This document shows, one piece after another, positions 8,440-16,965 of a DNA stretch of 64,000 nt. The stretch's first letter is position 1. Each line of letters starts with the position of its first letter. The translations under genes and the position numbers were made by a program. The stretch is from Microbulbifer harenosus (GTDB lineage: Bacteria; Pseudomonadota; Gammaproteobacteria; Pseudomonadales; Cellvibrionaceae). The stretch is taken from positions 372,001 through 436,000 of the forward strand of contig NZ_VANI01000004.1 in the NCBI RefSeq assembly GCF_005771435.1, read 5' to 3'. Under the pieces are notes generated by a model. The model was not told the origin of the DNA and did no database searches. It saw nothing but the letters and a program-made list of their open reading frames with translations.

Positions 8440-9386
8440 TTCTGTCTGTCAAAAACCTGTGTATCGCAATCGACGGAAAACCGGCGGTGCGCGATCTGAC
8501 ATTTTCTGTGGCGGCTGGGGAAGTTCTCGGGGTGGTTGGCGAATCGGGCTGCGGGAAAAGCATGGTCAACATGGCCTTGATGGGGTTATTGCCAGACGGT
8601 GTGAGCGCATCTGCCGAGCGGATGGAGGCCTGTGGGATCGACCTGCTGCGGGCAAGGTCACGTGACTGGCGTGCGCTGCGCGGCGGCAACATGGCGATGA
8701 TATTCCAGAATCCCATGAGTGCCCTCAATCCCTGCCTGACGATCGAGCGTCAGCTGACTGAATCCGTATTACACACGCATGGCGGTATGAGCCGCGCCTC
8801 CGCTCGTGCCGAGGCACTTCGCTTGCTGGACCGAGTGGGAATCGCCCACGCCAGCGCGCGACTGAAAAGTTATCCGCATGAGCTGTCCGGCGGTATGGCG
8901 CAGCGAATCATGATCGCCATGGCAGTGGCCTCCGCGCCACAATTGCTGATTGCCGATGAGCCGACCACCGCACTCGATGTCACGGTGCAGGCGCAGATAC
9001 TGCAGCTGCTGGAGGAGATCCGCCAGGATACTGGCATGGCGATGATGATGGTGTCTCATGATATCGGCGTCATTGAGCAGTGCGCGCACCGGGTACAGGT
9101 AATGTATTCCGGGCAAATAGTGGAGAGTGGGAATGTTGGTGAAGTCATCGCCTCACCCCGCCACCCCTATACGAGAGGTCTGGTGGCGGCCCAGCCTGGC
9201 CGCAACGGCCAGCGGCCTAAGAGTCGGCTGACCACGATTGATGGCAGCGTGATACCGATAACCGAAGAGGTCGAAGGCTGTCGCTTTAGATCGCGCTGTA
9301 GCCGTACCGATCACCACTGCGTGCAGCCGCCGACGATGCAGCGTACGGAGGCGAATTCGCACAGGGAAAGCCGATGTCACTGGTAA
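8436..9386 (+). CDS. ABC transporter ATPase, DppD type
   Basis: This 316-residue ATPase carries Walker A GESGCGKS, the signature LSGGMAQR and Walker [14 protein letters not shown], and ends in the oligopeptide/dipeptide C-terminal extension, with the Cys pattern [14 protein letters not shown] typical of DppD/OppD proteins that can bind an Fe-S cluster. Its ATG overlaps the stop of the DppC-type gene (ATGA). It powers transport together with the following ATPase. Confidence 0.93.
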   Translation: MILSVKNLCIAIDGKPAVRDLTFSVAAGEVLGVVGESGCGKSMVNMALMGLLPDGVSASAERMEACGIDLLRARSRDWRALRGGNMAMIFQNPMSALNPCLTIERQLTESVLHTHGGMSRASARAEALRLLDRVGIAHASARLKSYPHELSGGMAQRIMIAMAVASAPQLLIADEPTTALDVTVQAQILQLLEEIRQDTGMAMMMVSHDIGVIEQCAHRVQVMYSGQIVESGNVGEVIASPRHPYTRGLVAAQPGRNGQRPKSRLTTIDGSVIPITEEVEGCRFRSRCSRTDHHCVQPPTMQRTEANSHRESRCHW

Positions 9387-10234
9387 GCATGCCTAGCGCT
9401 GACACCAATGAAGTGGTGCTGCGCGTCGAAAATCTATGCAAGGTGTTTCGCCTGCCGGGGGCGCGCGGTCAGGTATTTAACGCGCTCAACCAACTCAATC
9501 TGGCGGTGACCCGTGGACGCACGCTGGCGGTCGTGGGGGAGTCGGGCAGTGGTAAGAGCACTATGGCGCAGCTGATTATGAAGCTGCAGAGACCGAGCGC
9601 CGGCCGGGTCAGCTTGCGTATGGACAGTGGAATGCGCGATGTCGCCGATCTTCCAGCACGAGACCTGTACCGAAAGGTCCAAATGGTGTTCCAGGATCCT
9701 TACGCCTCGCTCAATCCGCGCCAGAGAATCTGGCGCATAGTGTCGGCCCCTCTCTGCAATTACGAGAACTTGAGTCGTGACGAGCGCCGTCAACGCGCGC
9801 TTCACTATCTGCACCAAGTGGGGTTGGGGGAGACCCAGTTGCACGCCTTTCCCTATATGCTTAGCGGCGGCCAGCGCCAAAGGGTGAATATTGCCCGCGC
9901 TTTGGCCACGAATCCGGAAATTCTGATACTGGATGAGCCGCTATCTGCGCTGGATGTTTCTGTGCAGGCGCAGATCATAAATTTGCTACAGGATCTCCAG
10001 CGAGACTTGGGTCTTACATACATTTTTATATCTCACGACATTGCCGTGGTGCGTCACTTTGCCGATCAGGTACTGGTGATGAAATCCGGTGACATGGTCG
10101 AGTGGGGCGATGTGGATCAGGTGCTCGAAAATCCGTCCCAAGCCTATACCCGGCAGTTGTTGGGTAGCATGCCGGGTAGGCCCAGGGATTTGCCGGTGCG
10201 AAAGGAGTTGATAAACGTGATGGCCGGCGGTTGA
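9374..10234 (+). CDS. ABC transporter ATPase, DppF type
   Basis: This 286-residue partner ATPase has Walker A GESGSGKS, signature LSGGQRQR and Walker B ILILDEPLSALDV. It overlaps the DppD-type gene by 13 bases. It is shorter at the C-terminus than many DppF proteins and lacks the Cys-containing extension, which is normal for one member of such pairs. With it the importer is complete: one binding protein, two permeases and two ATPases. Confidence 0.92.
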   Translation: MSLVSMPSADTNEVVLRVENLCKVFRLPGARGQVFNALNQLNLAVTRGRTLAVVGESGSGKSTMAQLIMKLQRPSAGRVSLRMDSGMRDVADLPARDLYRKVQMVFQDPYASLNPRQRIWRIVSAPLCNYENLSRDERRQRALHYLHQVGLGETQLHAFPYMLSGGQRQRVNIARALATNPEILILDEPLSALDVSVQAQIINLLQDLQRDLGLTYIFISHDIAVVRHFADQVLVMKSGDMVEWGDVDQVLENPSQAYTRQLLGSMPGRPRDLPVRKELINVMAGG

Positions 10235-10304
10235 CTGTCGCGGGTTTTCAGGGAAACGGGCCGCCCTCTGTGAGGGTCGGGCCAGGAATAGATCGGGGGC
10301 AAAC

Positions 10305-10601
10305 ATGGAAGCTGAAGCGCTGTTGCACGAACGCGAGGCAGACAGTGATCTCGTCCGTCTGAGGGTCACCATCAATGGCCACAGGCACGAGGGAAAGGGA
10401 AGCAAGAAGCTGACGATTCTCGAAAACATCGAAAAAATGAGGCTGCCAATTCGCAGTTCCTGCCGCAGGGGCCGTTGCGGATCTTGTCGGGTAAGGGTTC
10501 TTTCCGGAGAGCTTCGCGATAACGGTGTTCGTCTAAACGAATATGTACTTTCCTGTTCCTCTTATCTGCAAGGGGATGGGGATATTTTGCTACCTTATTG
10601 A
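10305..10601 (+). CDS. Small 2Fe-2S ferredoxin
   Basis: This 98-residue protein has the plant/adrenodoxin-type cluster ligands C53-x4-C58-x2-C61 (SSCRRGRCGSC) and C84 (VLSCSS). The spacing of 22 residues between C61 and C84 is shorter than in typical ferredoxins, so it is a compact variant like those fused to oxygenase reductases. GGGGG lies just ahead of ATG 10305. No reductase is fused to it. In this cluster it could carry electrons to the diiron oxidase, whose cofactor must be reduced before O2 activation; that link is inferred. Confidence 0.88.
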   Translation: MEAEALLHEREADSDLVRLRVTINGHRHEGKGSKKLTILENIEKMRLPIRSSCRRGRCGSCRVRVLSGELRDNGVRLNEYVLSCSSYLQGDGDILLPY

Positions 10602-10705
10602 ACCTTTTTTCTGGATTCCATTCTCTACGGTATTTCGCTGCGCAACCTGCACTTGCGTGAGATTCCACATGTATACCCGTATGGTAAAAAATTGGTGAGT
10701 ATAAT

Positions 10706-11299
10706 ATGTCAGACTTAATTGAAAATATTCTTACAAGAAAGTCCCAGCCGATAATCGACGGCGATATTGCTCTGTCGGATATAGAGCGTATCGTGCAGTG
10801 TGGACTAACCGCACCCGATCACCGGGCGCTGCGACCTTGGCGATACATTCTTTGCTCGAGGGAGGATTGCGAAAAACTGGTTCGCAGGGTGGGGTTGGTG
10901 GCCCTGGCGCAAGAGGCCGGTGATACCTCAGTCGAGGAAATTACTGAGGCATTGCAGCGGCTGTTTGCTACGGCGCCGCGGGTTGTCATCTGTGTGCTGG
11001 ATGTGGATCGAAGTGGCCGAGTTCCGGAAATCGAACAGGTACTTTCTGCCGGTGCCGCTATCCAGAGTATGCTGATAGCGGCGGAAGCAATGGGCCACAG
11101 TGGTTACTGGCGGACCGGTAAACTGGCCTACAGCCCGCTTTTGTCTGCAGCTTTGGGATTGGAGGAAAACACGTTGATCTGCGGACTGTTGTGTCTGGGG
11201 CGTTTGCAGAAGCGATCACCACTGCCGGCTGCGCAGCGACCGGAACTACATCGGCATTTTTTTAATTTGAATTCGATGCCGTGCGGAGACTTTATCTAA
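10706..11299 (+). CDS. Nitroreductase-family flavoprotein, YdjA-like
   Basis: This 197-residue protein matches the FMN-dependent nitroreductase family, closest in motif to YdjA: an early RKS segment, TAPDHRALRPWRYILC near residue 35 and EQVLSAGAAIQSMLIAAEAMGHSGYWRTG in the second half. Family members use NAD(P)H to reduce nitro groups, enones, imines or other small molecules, or act as dehydrogenases. It lies about 100 bases after the ferredoxin in the same direction. It could finish the cluster product or serve as a flavin electron donor. Its end at 11299 marks the likely right edge of the cluster. Confidence 0.85.
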   Translation: MSDLIENILTRKSQPIIDGDIALSDIERIVQCGLTAPDHRALRPWRYILCSREDCEKLVRRVGLVALAQEAGDTSVEEITEALQRLFATAPRVVICVLDVDRSGRVPEIEQVLSAGAAIQSMLIAAEAMGHSGYWRTGKLAYSPLLSAALGLEENTLICGLLCLGRLQKRSPLPAAQRPELHRHFFNLNSMPCGDFI

Positions 11300-11412
11300 A
11301 CTTTTTTTGAACATGGCAGTTCGGGTCCACTTTCAGTGGGATTTCAGCCTTCTGGGGCGGACCTGGGTGCTACCCTAAAGCCGGATAATCACAATAAATT
11401 CAGGAATTGGCT

Positions 11413-12012
11413 ATGTCACTCTTTTTTGCAATGTTCGGTTTTTCCCTGGTTATGTCGATCACCCCTGGGCCTGTAAATATGGTGATTGTATCCTCTGGTG
11501 TCAGCCATGGATTCGGACGCACCATGCCGTTTGTCTCCGGCGCAACCATAGGATTTACCCTGCTGTTGGCGGCCATTGGGTTTGGCTTCTACCAGCTACT
11601 GGAAATTTACCCTCAGTTTCTCAAGTACCTGGCGCTGATTGGCTCGGCCTATGTTATTTACATCGGCAGCAAAATCGCCGGGGCGTCCGGATCTATCGAT
11701 ATCGCCGAGCGCGCCAGACCCCGCTTTCACGAGGGCTTCCTACTGCAGTGGCTGAACCCCAAGGCCTGGGTGGCTTGTGTTTCCGGAGTTGCGTTGTTTT
11801 CCAGACCCGAAAGCCACGCCAGCCTGATTGCCTTCGTTTCGATATATTTTCTGGTTTGCTACGCTTCGCTTGCCTTGTGGGCCCTGGCGGGGGACCGGGT
11901 ACGGCTGTTGCTGGGTACCGAAATACGGGTACGTATTTTCAATGTGATTATGGGAAGCCTGCTGATTGCCTGCGCTGCATATCTGGTTTACTTGCAATTC
12001 TTTGGCAGCTGA
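11413..12012 (+). CDS. LysE/RhtB-family amino acid exporter
   Basis: This 199-residue membrane protein has the LysE family opening (SLVMSITPGPVNMVIVSSG) with the conserved TPGP turn, and five or six hydrophobic segments. Relatives export amino acids such as lysine, threonine or homoserine lactone. ATG 11413 follows AGGA at 11402-11405. It has its own 113-base leader and a strong terminator behind it, so it is probably a separate unit; a role in exporting the upstream cluster's amino acid cannot be excluded. Confidence 0.88.
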   Translation: MSLFFAMFGFSLVMSITPGPVNMVIVSSGVSHGFGRTMPFVSGATIGFTLLLAAIGFGFYQLLEIYPQFLKYLALIGSAYVIYIGSKIAGASGSIDIAERARPRFHEGFLLQWLNPKAWVACVSGVALFSRPESHASLIAFVSIYFLVCYASLALWALAGDRVRLLLGTEIRVRIFNVIMGSLLIACAAYLVYLQFFGS

Positions 12013-12048
12013 CCGGCTGCCGGTTTACAGTGCCGGGCGTAGATACGA

Positions 12049-12074
12049 AGAGGCCGGGAAAATTCCCGGCCTCT
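12049..12074. terminator. Bidirectional terminator between LysE gene and hutH
   Basis: A 12-base perfect stem (AGAGGCCGGGAA / TTCCCGGCCTCT) with an AA loop is followed by a T-rich tail on the plus strand. It sits between two genes that converge, the LysE exporter and hutH, and can end both transcripts. Confidence 0.85.
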
Positions 12075-12153
12075 CTATTTTAGATAGCCGACACTCATTT
12101 GTGCTGGGTTAAGAATGTGCGAAATCCCTGCGGCTTGCGCTGCAGGCGAGGCG

Positions 12154-13701
12154 TCAGACGCTTGGCAGTAGTCCCGCCGGCGTAAAGTCCAGATAGTTGC
12201 CGCTGGCTATCAGTTGCTTGGCCTCTTCGATATCCGGCGCGAAGTAACGATCTTTATCATAGAAAGAAACCCGCTCGCGCAATTTGGCCTTGGCGGCTTC
12301 CAGTTTTTCCGTCGATTTCAGCGGTGCGCGGAAGTCGAGGCCCTGGCAGGCGGCCAGCAGTTCCACCGCGAGAATGCCACAGGTGTTGTCGGCCATGTCG
12401 CGCAGGCGGCGGCCGGCGAAGGTCGCCATGGATACATGATCTTCCTGGTTGGCGGACGTCGGCAGGGAGTCGACGCTCGCCGGGTGTGCGAAGGTCTTGT
12501 TCTCGCTCGCGAGTGCCGCGGAAGTGACCTGCGCGATCATGAAGCCGGAGTTGACCCCGCCGTTGTCCACCAGGAACGGCGGCAGGCCGGACAGGCTCGA
12601 GTCGATCAGCAATGCCATGCGGCGCTCGGACAGGGCGCCGATTTCCGCAATCGCCAGTGCCAGGTTGTCCGCCACCATCGCCACCGGCTCCGCGTGGAAG
12701 TTGCCTCCGGAAATGATGTCGGAGTTTTCCGGGTTTTCCCCATCCGTGAATACCAGCGGGTTATCGGAAACGCCGTTGGCTTCTGCCAGCAGCACCTCGG
12801 CGGCGAAGCGGATCTGCTGCAGGCAGGCACCCATGACCTGGGGCTGGCAGCGGAGGCTGTAGGGGTCCTGCACCTTGGCGCAGTCGTGGTGGGATTCACC
12901 GATCTCGCTGCTGTCGCCCAGCAGGTCGCGGTAGCTCGCAGCCACATCGCGCTGGGCTTTCTGGCCGCGGGCGGCGTGGATGCGATCGTCGAACGGACGG
13001 CGCGAGCCCTTGGCGGCCTCCAGGGTCAGGGAGCCGGTTACCACTGCGCCCGCGAACAGGTCTTCGGCGGCGAACAATCCTTCCAGTGCGAACGCGGTGG
13101 ACGCCTGGGTACCGTTCAGCAGGGCCAGGCCCTCTTTTGGCGCCAGCACCAGCGGGCGCATTTCCGCAAAGCGCAGACCTTCTGCGGCGGATTTGCGCTC
13201 GCCATTGATAAAGCACTCACCCTCGCCCAGCAGCACTACACTCATGTGCGCCAGCGGCGCCAGGTCACCGGAGGCGCCCACGGAACCCTTCTCGGGGATT
13301 GCCGGGTAAACGCCGGCGTTGACCAGTTTGATCAGCGCTTCGATCACTTCCAGGCGGATGCCGGAAAAACCGCGCGCGAGGGAGTTGATCTTCAGCACCA
13401 TCAGCAGGCGCACGGTATTCTCGCTCATGAAATTGCCGGTGCCGGCGGCATGGGAAAGTACGATGGCCCGCTGCAGGGTTTCCAGGTCTTTCTTTTCGAT
13501 GCGAGTGTTCGCCAGCAGGCCGAAACCGGTGTTGATGCCGTACACGGTGCGGCCCTGTTCCAGCACATCGGCCACGGTTTTAGCTGAGGCGGCGATGGCC
13601 GGGTGTGCGTCCTTGTTCAGGCTCAGCTGCACCGGCGCGCGGGCGACGCGGCGCAGTTGTTCCAGGCTCAGTTGGCCGGGGGTGATTTCCAGTTGGTACA
13701 T
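12154..13701 (-). CDS. hutH: Histidine ammonia-lyase
   Basis: This 515-residue enzyme removes ammonia from L-histidine to give urocanate, the first step of histidine breakdown. The Ala-Ser-Gly that forms the MIO electrophile is at residues 143-145 in [15 protein letters not shown], and the N-terminal YGINTGFG motif is present. Length is normal for HutH. It is downstream of hutU, with an intervening REP hairpin (13736-13807), and ends against a bidirectional terminator. Expression is presumably repressed by HutC and induced by urocanate. Confidence 0.97.
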   Translation of the reverse strand: MYQLEITPGQLSLEQLRRVARAPVQLSLNKDAHPAIAASAKTVADVLEQGRTVYGINTGFGLLANTRIEKKDLETLQRAIVLSHAAGTGNFMSENTVRLLMVLKINSLARGFSGIRLEVIEALIKLVNAGVYPAIPEKGSVGASGDLAPLAHMSVVLLGEGECFINGERKSAAEGLRFAEMRPLVLAPKEGLALLNGTQASTAFALEGLFAAEDLFAGAVVTGSLTLEAAKGSRRPFDDRIHAARGQKAQRDVAASYRDLLGDSSEIGESHHDCAKVQDPYSLRCQPQVMGACLQQIRFAAEVLLAEANGVSDNPLVFTDGENPENSDIISGGNFHAEPVAMVADNLALAIAEIGALSERRMALLIDSSLSGLPPFLVDNGGVNSGFMIAQVTSAALASENKTFAHPASVDSLPTSANQEDHVSMATFAGRRLRDMADNTCGILAVELLAACQGLDFRAPLKSTEKLEAAKAKLRERVSFYDKDRYFAPDIEEAKQLIASGNYLDFTPAGLLPSV

Positions 13702-13735
13702 AAATTTTTTACCGAAATCCGAAATTGATTCTTGC

Positions 13736-13807
13736 CTGTAGGAGCCTGCCTTGCAGGCGAACAGTCTTGGCGCTTTGCCCGGTTCGCCTGCAAGCAGGCT
13801 CCTACAG
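13736..13807. repeat. REP-like hairpin, family 1 (paired arms)
   Basis: Two inverted arms of about 25 bases, each beginning GTAGGAGCCTGC and running through TTGCAGGCGAA, flank a 21-base spacer between hutU and hutH. The same arm sequence recurs at 15747-15770, 16654-16678 and 60907-60976. Confidence 0.9.
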
Positions 13808-13831
13808 GGTGGATATGTTCAGGTTCTGGGG

Positions 13832-15505
13832 TTAGTCCTTGAGCATGGGCAGATCCAGGCCCTGTTCTTTCGCACATTGTTTGGCGATGTCATAGCCCGC
13901 GTCCGCGTGGCGCATCACGCCGGTGGCCGGGTCATTCCACAGTACGCGGCCGATGCGTTTTGCCGCTGCCTCGGTACCGTCACATACGATGACCACACCA
14001 CTGTGCTGGGAGAAACCCATGCCCACGCCGCCGCCGTGGTGCAGGGACACCCAGGTGGCACCGGAGGCGGTATTCAGCAGTGCGTTCAGCAGCGGCCAGT
14101 CGGAGACCGCGTCGCTGCCGTCCAGCATGGATTCGGTTTCGCGGTTGGGGCTGGCCACGGAGCCGGAGTCGAGGTGGTCGCGGCCGATCACCACCGGTGC
14201 TTCCAGCTCGCCGTTCGCCACCATCTCGTTGAACGCCAGCGCCAGACGCGCGCGGTCTTTCAGGCCGACCCAGCAGATACGTGCGGGCAGGCCCTGGAAC
14301 TGGATTCGCTCGCGCGCCATATCCAGCCAGTTGTGCAGCTGTGGGTTTTCTGGAATCAATTCTTTGACCTTGGCGTCGGTCTTGTAGATGTCTTCCGGGT
14401 TACCGGACAGGGCTGCCCAGCGGAACGGGCCGATGCCTTCGCAGAACAGCGGGCGGATATACGCCGGCACGAAACCGGGGAAGTCGAATGCGTTTTTTAC
14501 GCCCACTTCAAACGCCATCTGGCGGATGTTGTTGCCGTAGTCGAGGGTGGCGGCGCCGCGCTCTTGCAGCTTCAGCATGGCTTCGACCTGGATACCCATG
14601 GATTCCTTGGCCGCTTTAACGACTGCCGCCTCGTTCTTTTTGCGCATTTCGCCGGCGTATTCCATGGTCCAGCCTTTCGGTAGGTAGCCATTCAGCGGGT
14701 CGTGGGCGGAGGTCTGGTCGGTAACGCAATCCGGTAAAATGCCGCGCTCGACAATTTCCGGGAACACATCGGCGGCGTTGCCGAGCAGGCCTACGGAAAT
14801 GGCTTCGCCCTTTTCCATCGCGGCGTTGATCATCGCCAGGGCTTCGTCGAGGCTGGTGGCTTTCTTGTCCACGTAGCCGGTGCGCAGGCGGAAGTCGATA
14901 CGGGTTTCGTCGCACTCGACGGCGATCATGCAGAAGCCGGCCATGGTGGCGGCCAGTGGCTGCGCGCCACCCATGCCGCCGAGGCCGCCGGTGAGGATCC
15001 ATTTGCCTTTCGCTATTCCGTCGAAATGTTTGCGCGCAACCGCGGCGAAGGTTTCGTAGGTACCCTGGACGATGCCCTGGGAGCCGATGTAAATCCAGGA
15101 GCCGGCGGTCATTTGGCCATACATGGCGAGGCCTTTTTTATCCAGCTCGTTGAAGTGTTCCCAGTTGGCCCAGTGGGGGACGAGGTTGGAGTTGGCAATC
15201 AGTACACGGGGGGCGTCGGCGTGGGTTTTGAATACGCCGACGGGTTTGCCGGATTGCACCAACAACGTTTCGTCGTCTTCGAGGCGTTTGAGTACTTCGA
15301 CAATTTTGTCGTAGCACTCCCAGTCGCGCGCGGCGCGGCCGATACCACCGTAAACGACCAGATCTTCCGGGCGTTCGGCAACATCCGGGTGGAGGTTGTT
15401 CATCAGCATGCGCAGCGGCGCTTCGGTGAGCCAGCTTTTTGCATTCAGTTTGGTGCCGGTGGGGGCGATGATTTTGCGGCTGGGGTCGTGACGTTTGTCG
15501 GTCAT
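13832..15505 (-). CDS. hutU: Urocanate hydratase
   Basis: This 557-residue enzyme hydrates urocanate to 4-imidazolone-5-propanoate using tightly bound NAD+. Conserved stretches include [27 protein letters not shown] (NAD-binding) and [18 protein letters not shown] start it at ATG 15505, with GCGAGG just upstream, because this gives the standard family length; an open frame continues 54 codons further but has no family match. It heads the leftward hutU-hutH unit. Confidence 0.97.
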   Translation of the reverse strand: MTDKRHDPSRKIIAPTGTKLNAKSWLTEAPLRMLMNNLHPDVAERPEDLVVYGGIGRAARDWECYDKIVEVLKRLEDDETLLVQSGKPVGVFKTHADAPRVLIANSNLVPHWANWEHFNELDKKGLAMYGQMTAGSWIYIGSQGIVQGTYETFAAVARKHFDGIAKGKWILTGGLGGMGGAQPLAATMAGFCMIAVECDETRIDFRLRTGYVDKKATSLDEALAMINAAMEKGEAISVGLLGNAADVFPEIVERGILPDCVTDQTSAHDPLNGYLPKGWTMEYAGEMRKKNEAAVVKAAKESMGIQVEAMLKLQERGAATLDYGNNIRQMAFEVGVKNAFDFPGFVPAYIRPLFCEGIGPFRWAALSGNPEDIYKTDAKVKELIPENPQLHNWLDMARERIQFQGLPARICWVGLKDRARLALAFNEMVANGELEAPVVIGRDHLDSGSVASPNRETESMLDGSDAVSDWPLLNALLNTASGATWVSLHHGGGVGMGFSQHSGVVIVCDGTEAAAKRIGRVLWNDPATGVMRHADAGYDIAKQCAKEQGLDLPMLKD

Positions 15506-15595
15506 TTTGGCCTCGCTGTTTCCAAATTCTGTGGATAACTTTGAATCGGAGTTCTGTGGGCTTTTGGCCCGGAGTTTTAAAACTGGTTTCGTGGC

Positions 15596-15707
15596 GGCGG
15601 GGCACCGGGTGTAGGTTTTCAGGACTGCTGCGAGTACATCCATGTACGCTTCGGCGCCGCCATCCATGGCGACGACGATCCTGAAAACCTACACCCGGCA
15701 CCCCGCC
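15596..15707. repeat. Composite palindrome, copy A
   Basis: Outer arms of 29 bases (15596-15624 and 15679-15707) pair with two mismatches. Inside are two small palindromes around a CC centre: GTACATccATGTAC and CGCCATccATGGCG. It lies between hutU and hutC and belongs to a five-copy family in this window. Confidence 0.85.
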
Positions 15708-15746
15708 TTAAATTCGTATTGCTGCGTTCTTAACTAGAGGCACCCC

Positions 15747-15770
15747 GTAGGAGCCTGCCTGCAGGCGAAC
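15747..15770. repeat. Single REP-like arm, family 1
   Basis: A single arm of the family 1 REP (GTAGGAGCCTGC then TGCAGGCGAAC), itself a short hairpin. Its inverted partner is on the far side of hutC at 16654-16678. Confidence 0.85.
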
Positions 15771-15799
15771 CGCCGCGGCCTGCGACGAATTAGAAAAAC

Positions 15800-16531
15800 T
15801 TAAAACCTGATCTGCGCGCCCAGCCGGTATCTATTCCCCGGATGCACCAACCGCGCAAAACTCACCGTACCCGCACTGCTTTTCGTGCGCCGCCAGATCT
15901 GCAGGCAGGCCGTCCCCGCTTTGATTTCCAATGCCTTCCCAACCGCCTCATCCGCACCAATCGCCTCTACCGTGGTATCCACTTCCGTCAGCGGCGCCAC
16001 GCGGGTCAGGTATTCGTTGGGAGTGGCCGCGGTGAAGTCCTGCTGCAGGTATTCCGGCACCAGTGTCGGGCTGGTATAGCGTTCCTCGAACTGAATCGGC
16101 AGGCCGTTGTCCAGGTGCACGATGATAGAGTGGAACACAACACTGCCTTCGGTCAGGCCGAGGGCGACGGCCACTTCGGTGTGCGCGACGGTCTGCTCCA
16201 GTTTGAGGATGCGCGCGGCGTAACTGTGGCCGCGGGCGGCGATTTCGTCGGCGATGTTGCGCACTTCCAGCAGGGAGCCGGCGGGGACCGGTTCGGCGAC
16301 GAAGGTACCGAGGCCCTGGGAGCGTATGAGCACGTTTTCGTCGGTAAGCTCGGACAGGGCGCGGCGGGCGGTCATGCGGCTGACGCCGAAGTCCTGGGCC
16401 AGCTGGTTTTCCGAGGGCACGCGGAAGTGCGCGGGCCACTCGCCGCTTTCGATCTGCGCGCGGATATGTGCCTTGATCGCGGCGTAGCGGGGCTGGCTGC
16501 TGCTTTCTGCGGCTGTCGTTTGACTGCTCAT
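15800..16531 (-). CDS. hutC: Histidine utilisation repressor, GntR/HutC family
   Basis: This 243-residue regulator has an N-terminal GntR winged helix (YAAIKAHIRAQIESGEW, then VPSENQLAQDFGVSRMTARRAL) and a C-terminal UTRA ligand domain that in HutC proteins binds urocanate and releases DNA. I start at ATG 16531; a longer frame to 16612 runs through the operator region and has no family match. A perfect palindrome of the HutC operator type lies 52 bases upstream, indicating autoregulation. The gene is separated from hutU by repeats. Confidence 0.93.
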   Translation of the reverse strand: MSSQTTAAESSSQPRYAAIKAHIRAQIESGEWPAHFRVPSENQLAQDFGVSRMTARRALSELTDENVLIRSQGLGTFVAEPVPAGSLLEVRNIADEIAARGHSYAARILKLEQTVAHTEVAVALGLTEGSVVFHSIIVHLDNGLPIQFEERYTSPTLVPEYLQQDFTAATPNEYLTRVAPLTEVDTTVEAIGADEAVGKALEIKAGTACLQIWRRTKSSAGTVSFARLVHPGNRYRLGAQIRF

Positions 16532-16582
16532 GCTTGTATGGTCTTCGTCTGCTCGGGTAAAGTGCCTACCCGGTTGTACATT

Positions 16583-16596
16583 CTTGTATATACAAG
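16583..16596. promoter_or_regulatory. HutC operator
   Basis: The perfect 14-base palindrome CTTGTATATACAAG matches the known HutC site type (CTTGTAT-TACAAG). A partial TTGTACA half site is at 16574-16580 and a GCTTGTATGG variant lies at the hutC start. It sits between the divergent hutC and hutI genes. Confidence 0.85.
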
Positions 16597-16653
16597 TTTG
16601 TGGGTGATGCAACTATGGATTTGGTGGGGCTGGGTGTCAATAGGGGGCGGGTG

Positions 16654-16678
16654 TTCGCCTGCAGGCAGGCTCCTACAG
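16654..16678. repeat. Single REP-like arm, family 1 (inverted)
   Basis: TTCGCCTGCAGGCAGG followed by CTCCTACAG is the inverted partner of the arm at 15747-15770, so the two bracket hutC. Confidence 0.85.
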
Positions 16679-16730
16679 GGGGGAGGCCGAGATCGGCAGG
16701 CTGTGCGAAGTGCTGAAATCAGAATTGAAG

Positions 16731-16853
16731 GTGGAGTGCCGGGTATGGCTTTTTGAAAGCGTCAGCGGCATGGACGCCGCTGACGCAGCGTACAGGGATG
16801 TATTGAAGGGGGGCGCCTAGCCCGGTTTCAAAAAGCCATACCCGGTGCTTCAC
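16731..16853. repeat. Composite palindrome, copy B
   Basis: Arms 16731-16758 and 16826-16853 pair over 25 of 28 bases. Inside is a perfect stem GCGTCAGCGGC / GCCGCTGACGC with ATGGAC loop, then ACAGGGATGT and GGGCGCCTAGCCC elements. It lies in front of hutI. Confidence 0.85.
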
Positions 16854-16965
16854 CGCCACGGGGCCGGAGCAGAGTTACGACCCTGTGTGGTCAGACAAGA
16901 GAATCCACGCCAAAAAATCCCAACCCGGGCTATTGTTAGAATTAACGCCAACTCAGTGAGCGAAG

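Larger units (their letters stand above)
16532..16965. other. Divergent hutC-hutI intergenic region
   Basis: This 434-base gap holds the HutC operator near hutC, then an inverted REP arm, then composite palindrome B. No open frame in it resembles a gene. The hutI promoter should lie in the last 100 bases (16862-16965), where I see no clear second HutC palindrome. Confidence 0.6.

Noticed and set aside
11327-11339. CCACT-TTC-AGTGG as terminator of the nitroreductase gene
   Set aside because: The stem is only five bases and is not followed by a T run.
12214-13587. Plus-strand open frame of 457 codons opposite hutH
   Set aside because: Antisense shadow of hutH; HutH motifs on the other strand are unambiguous.
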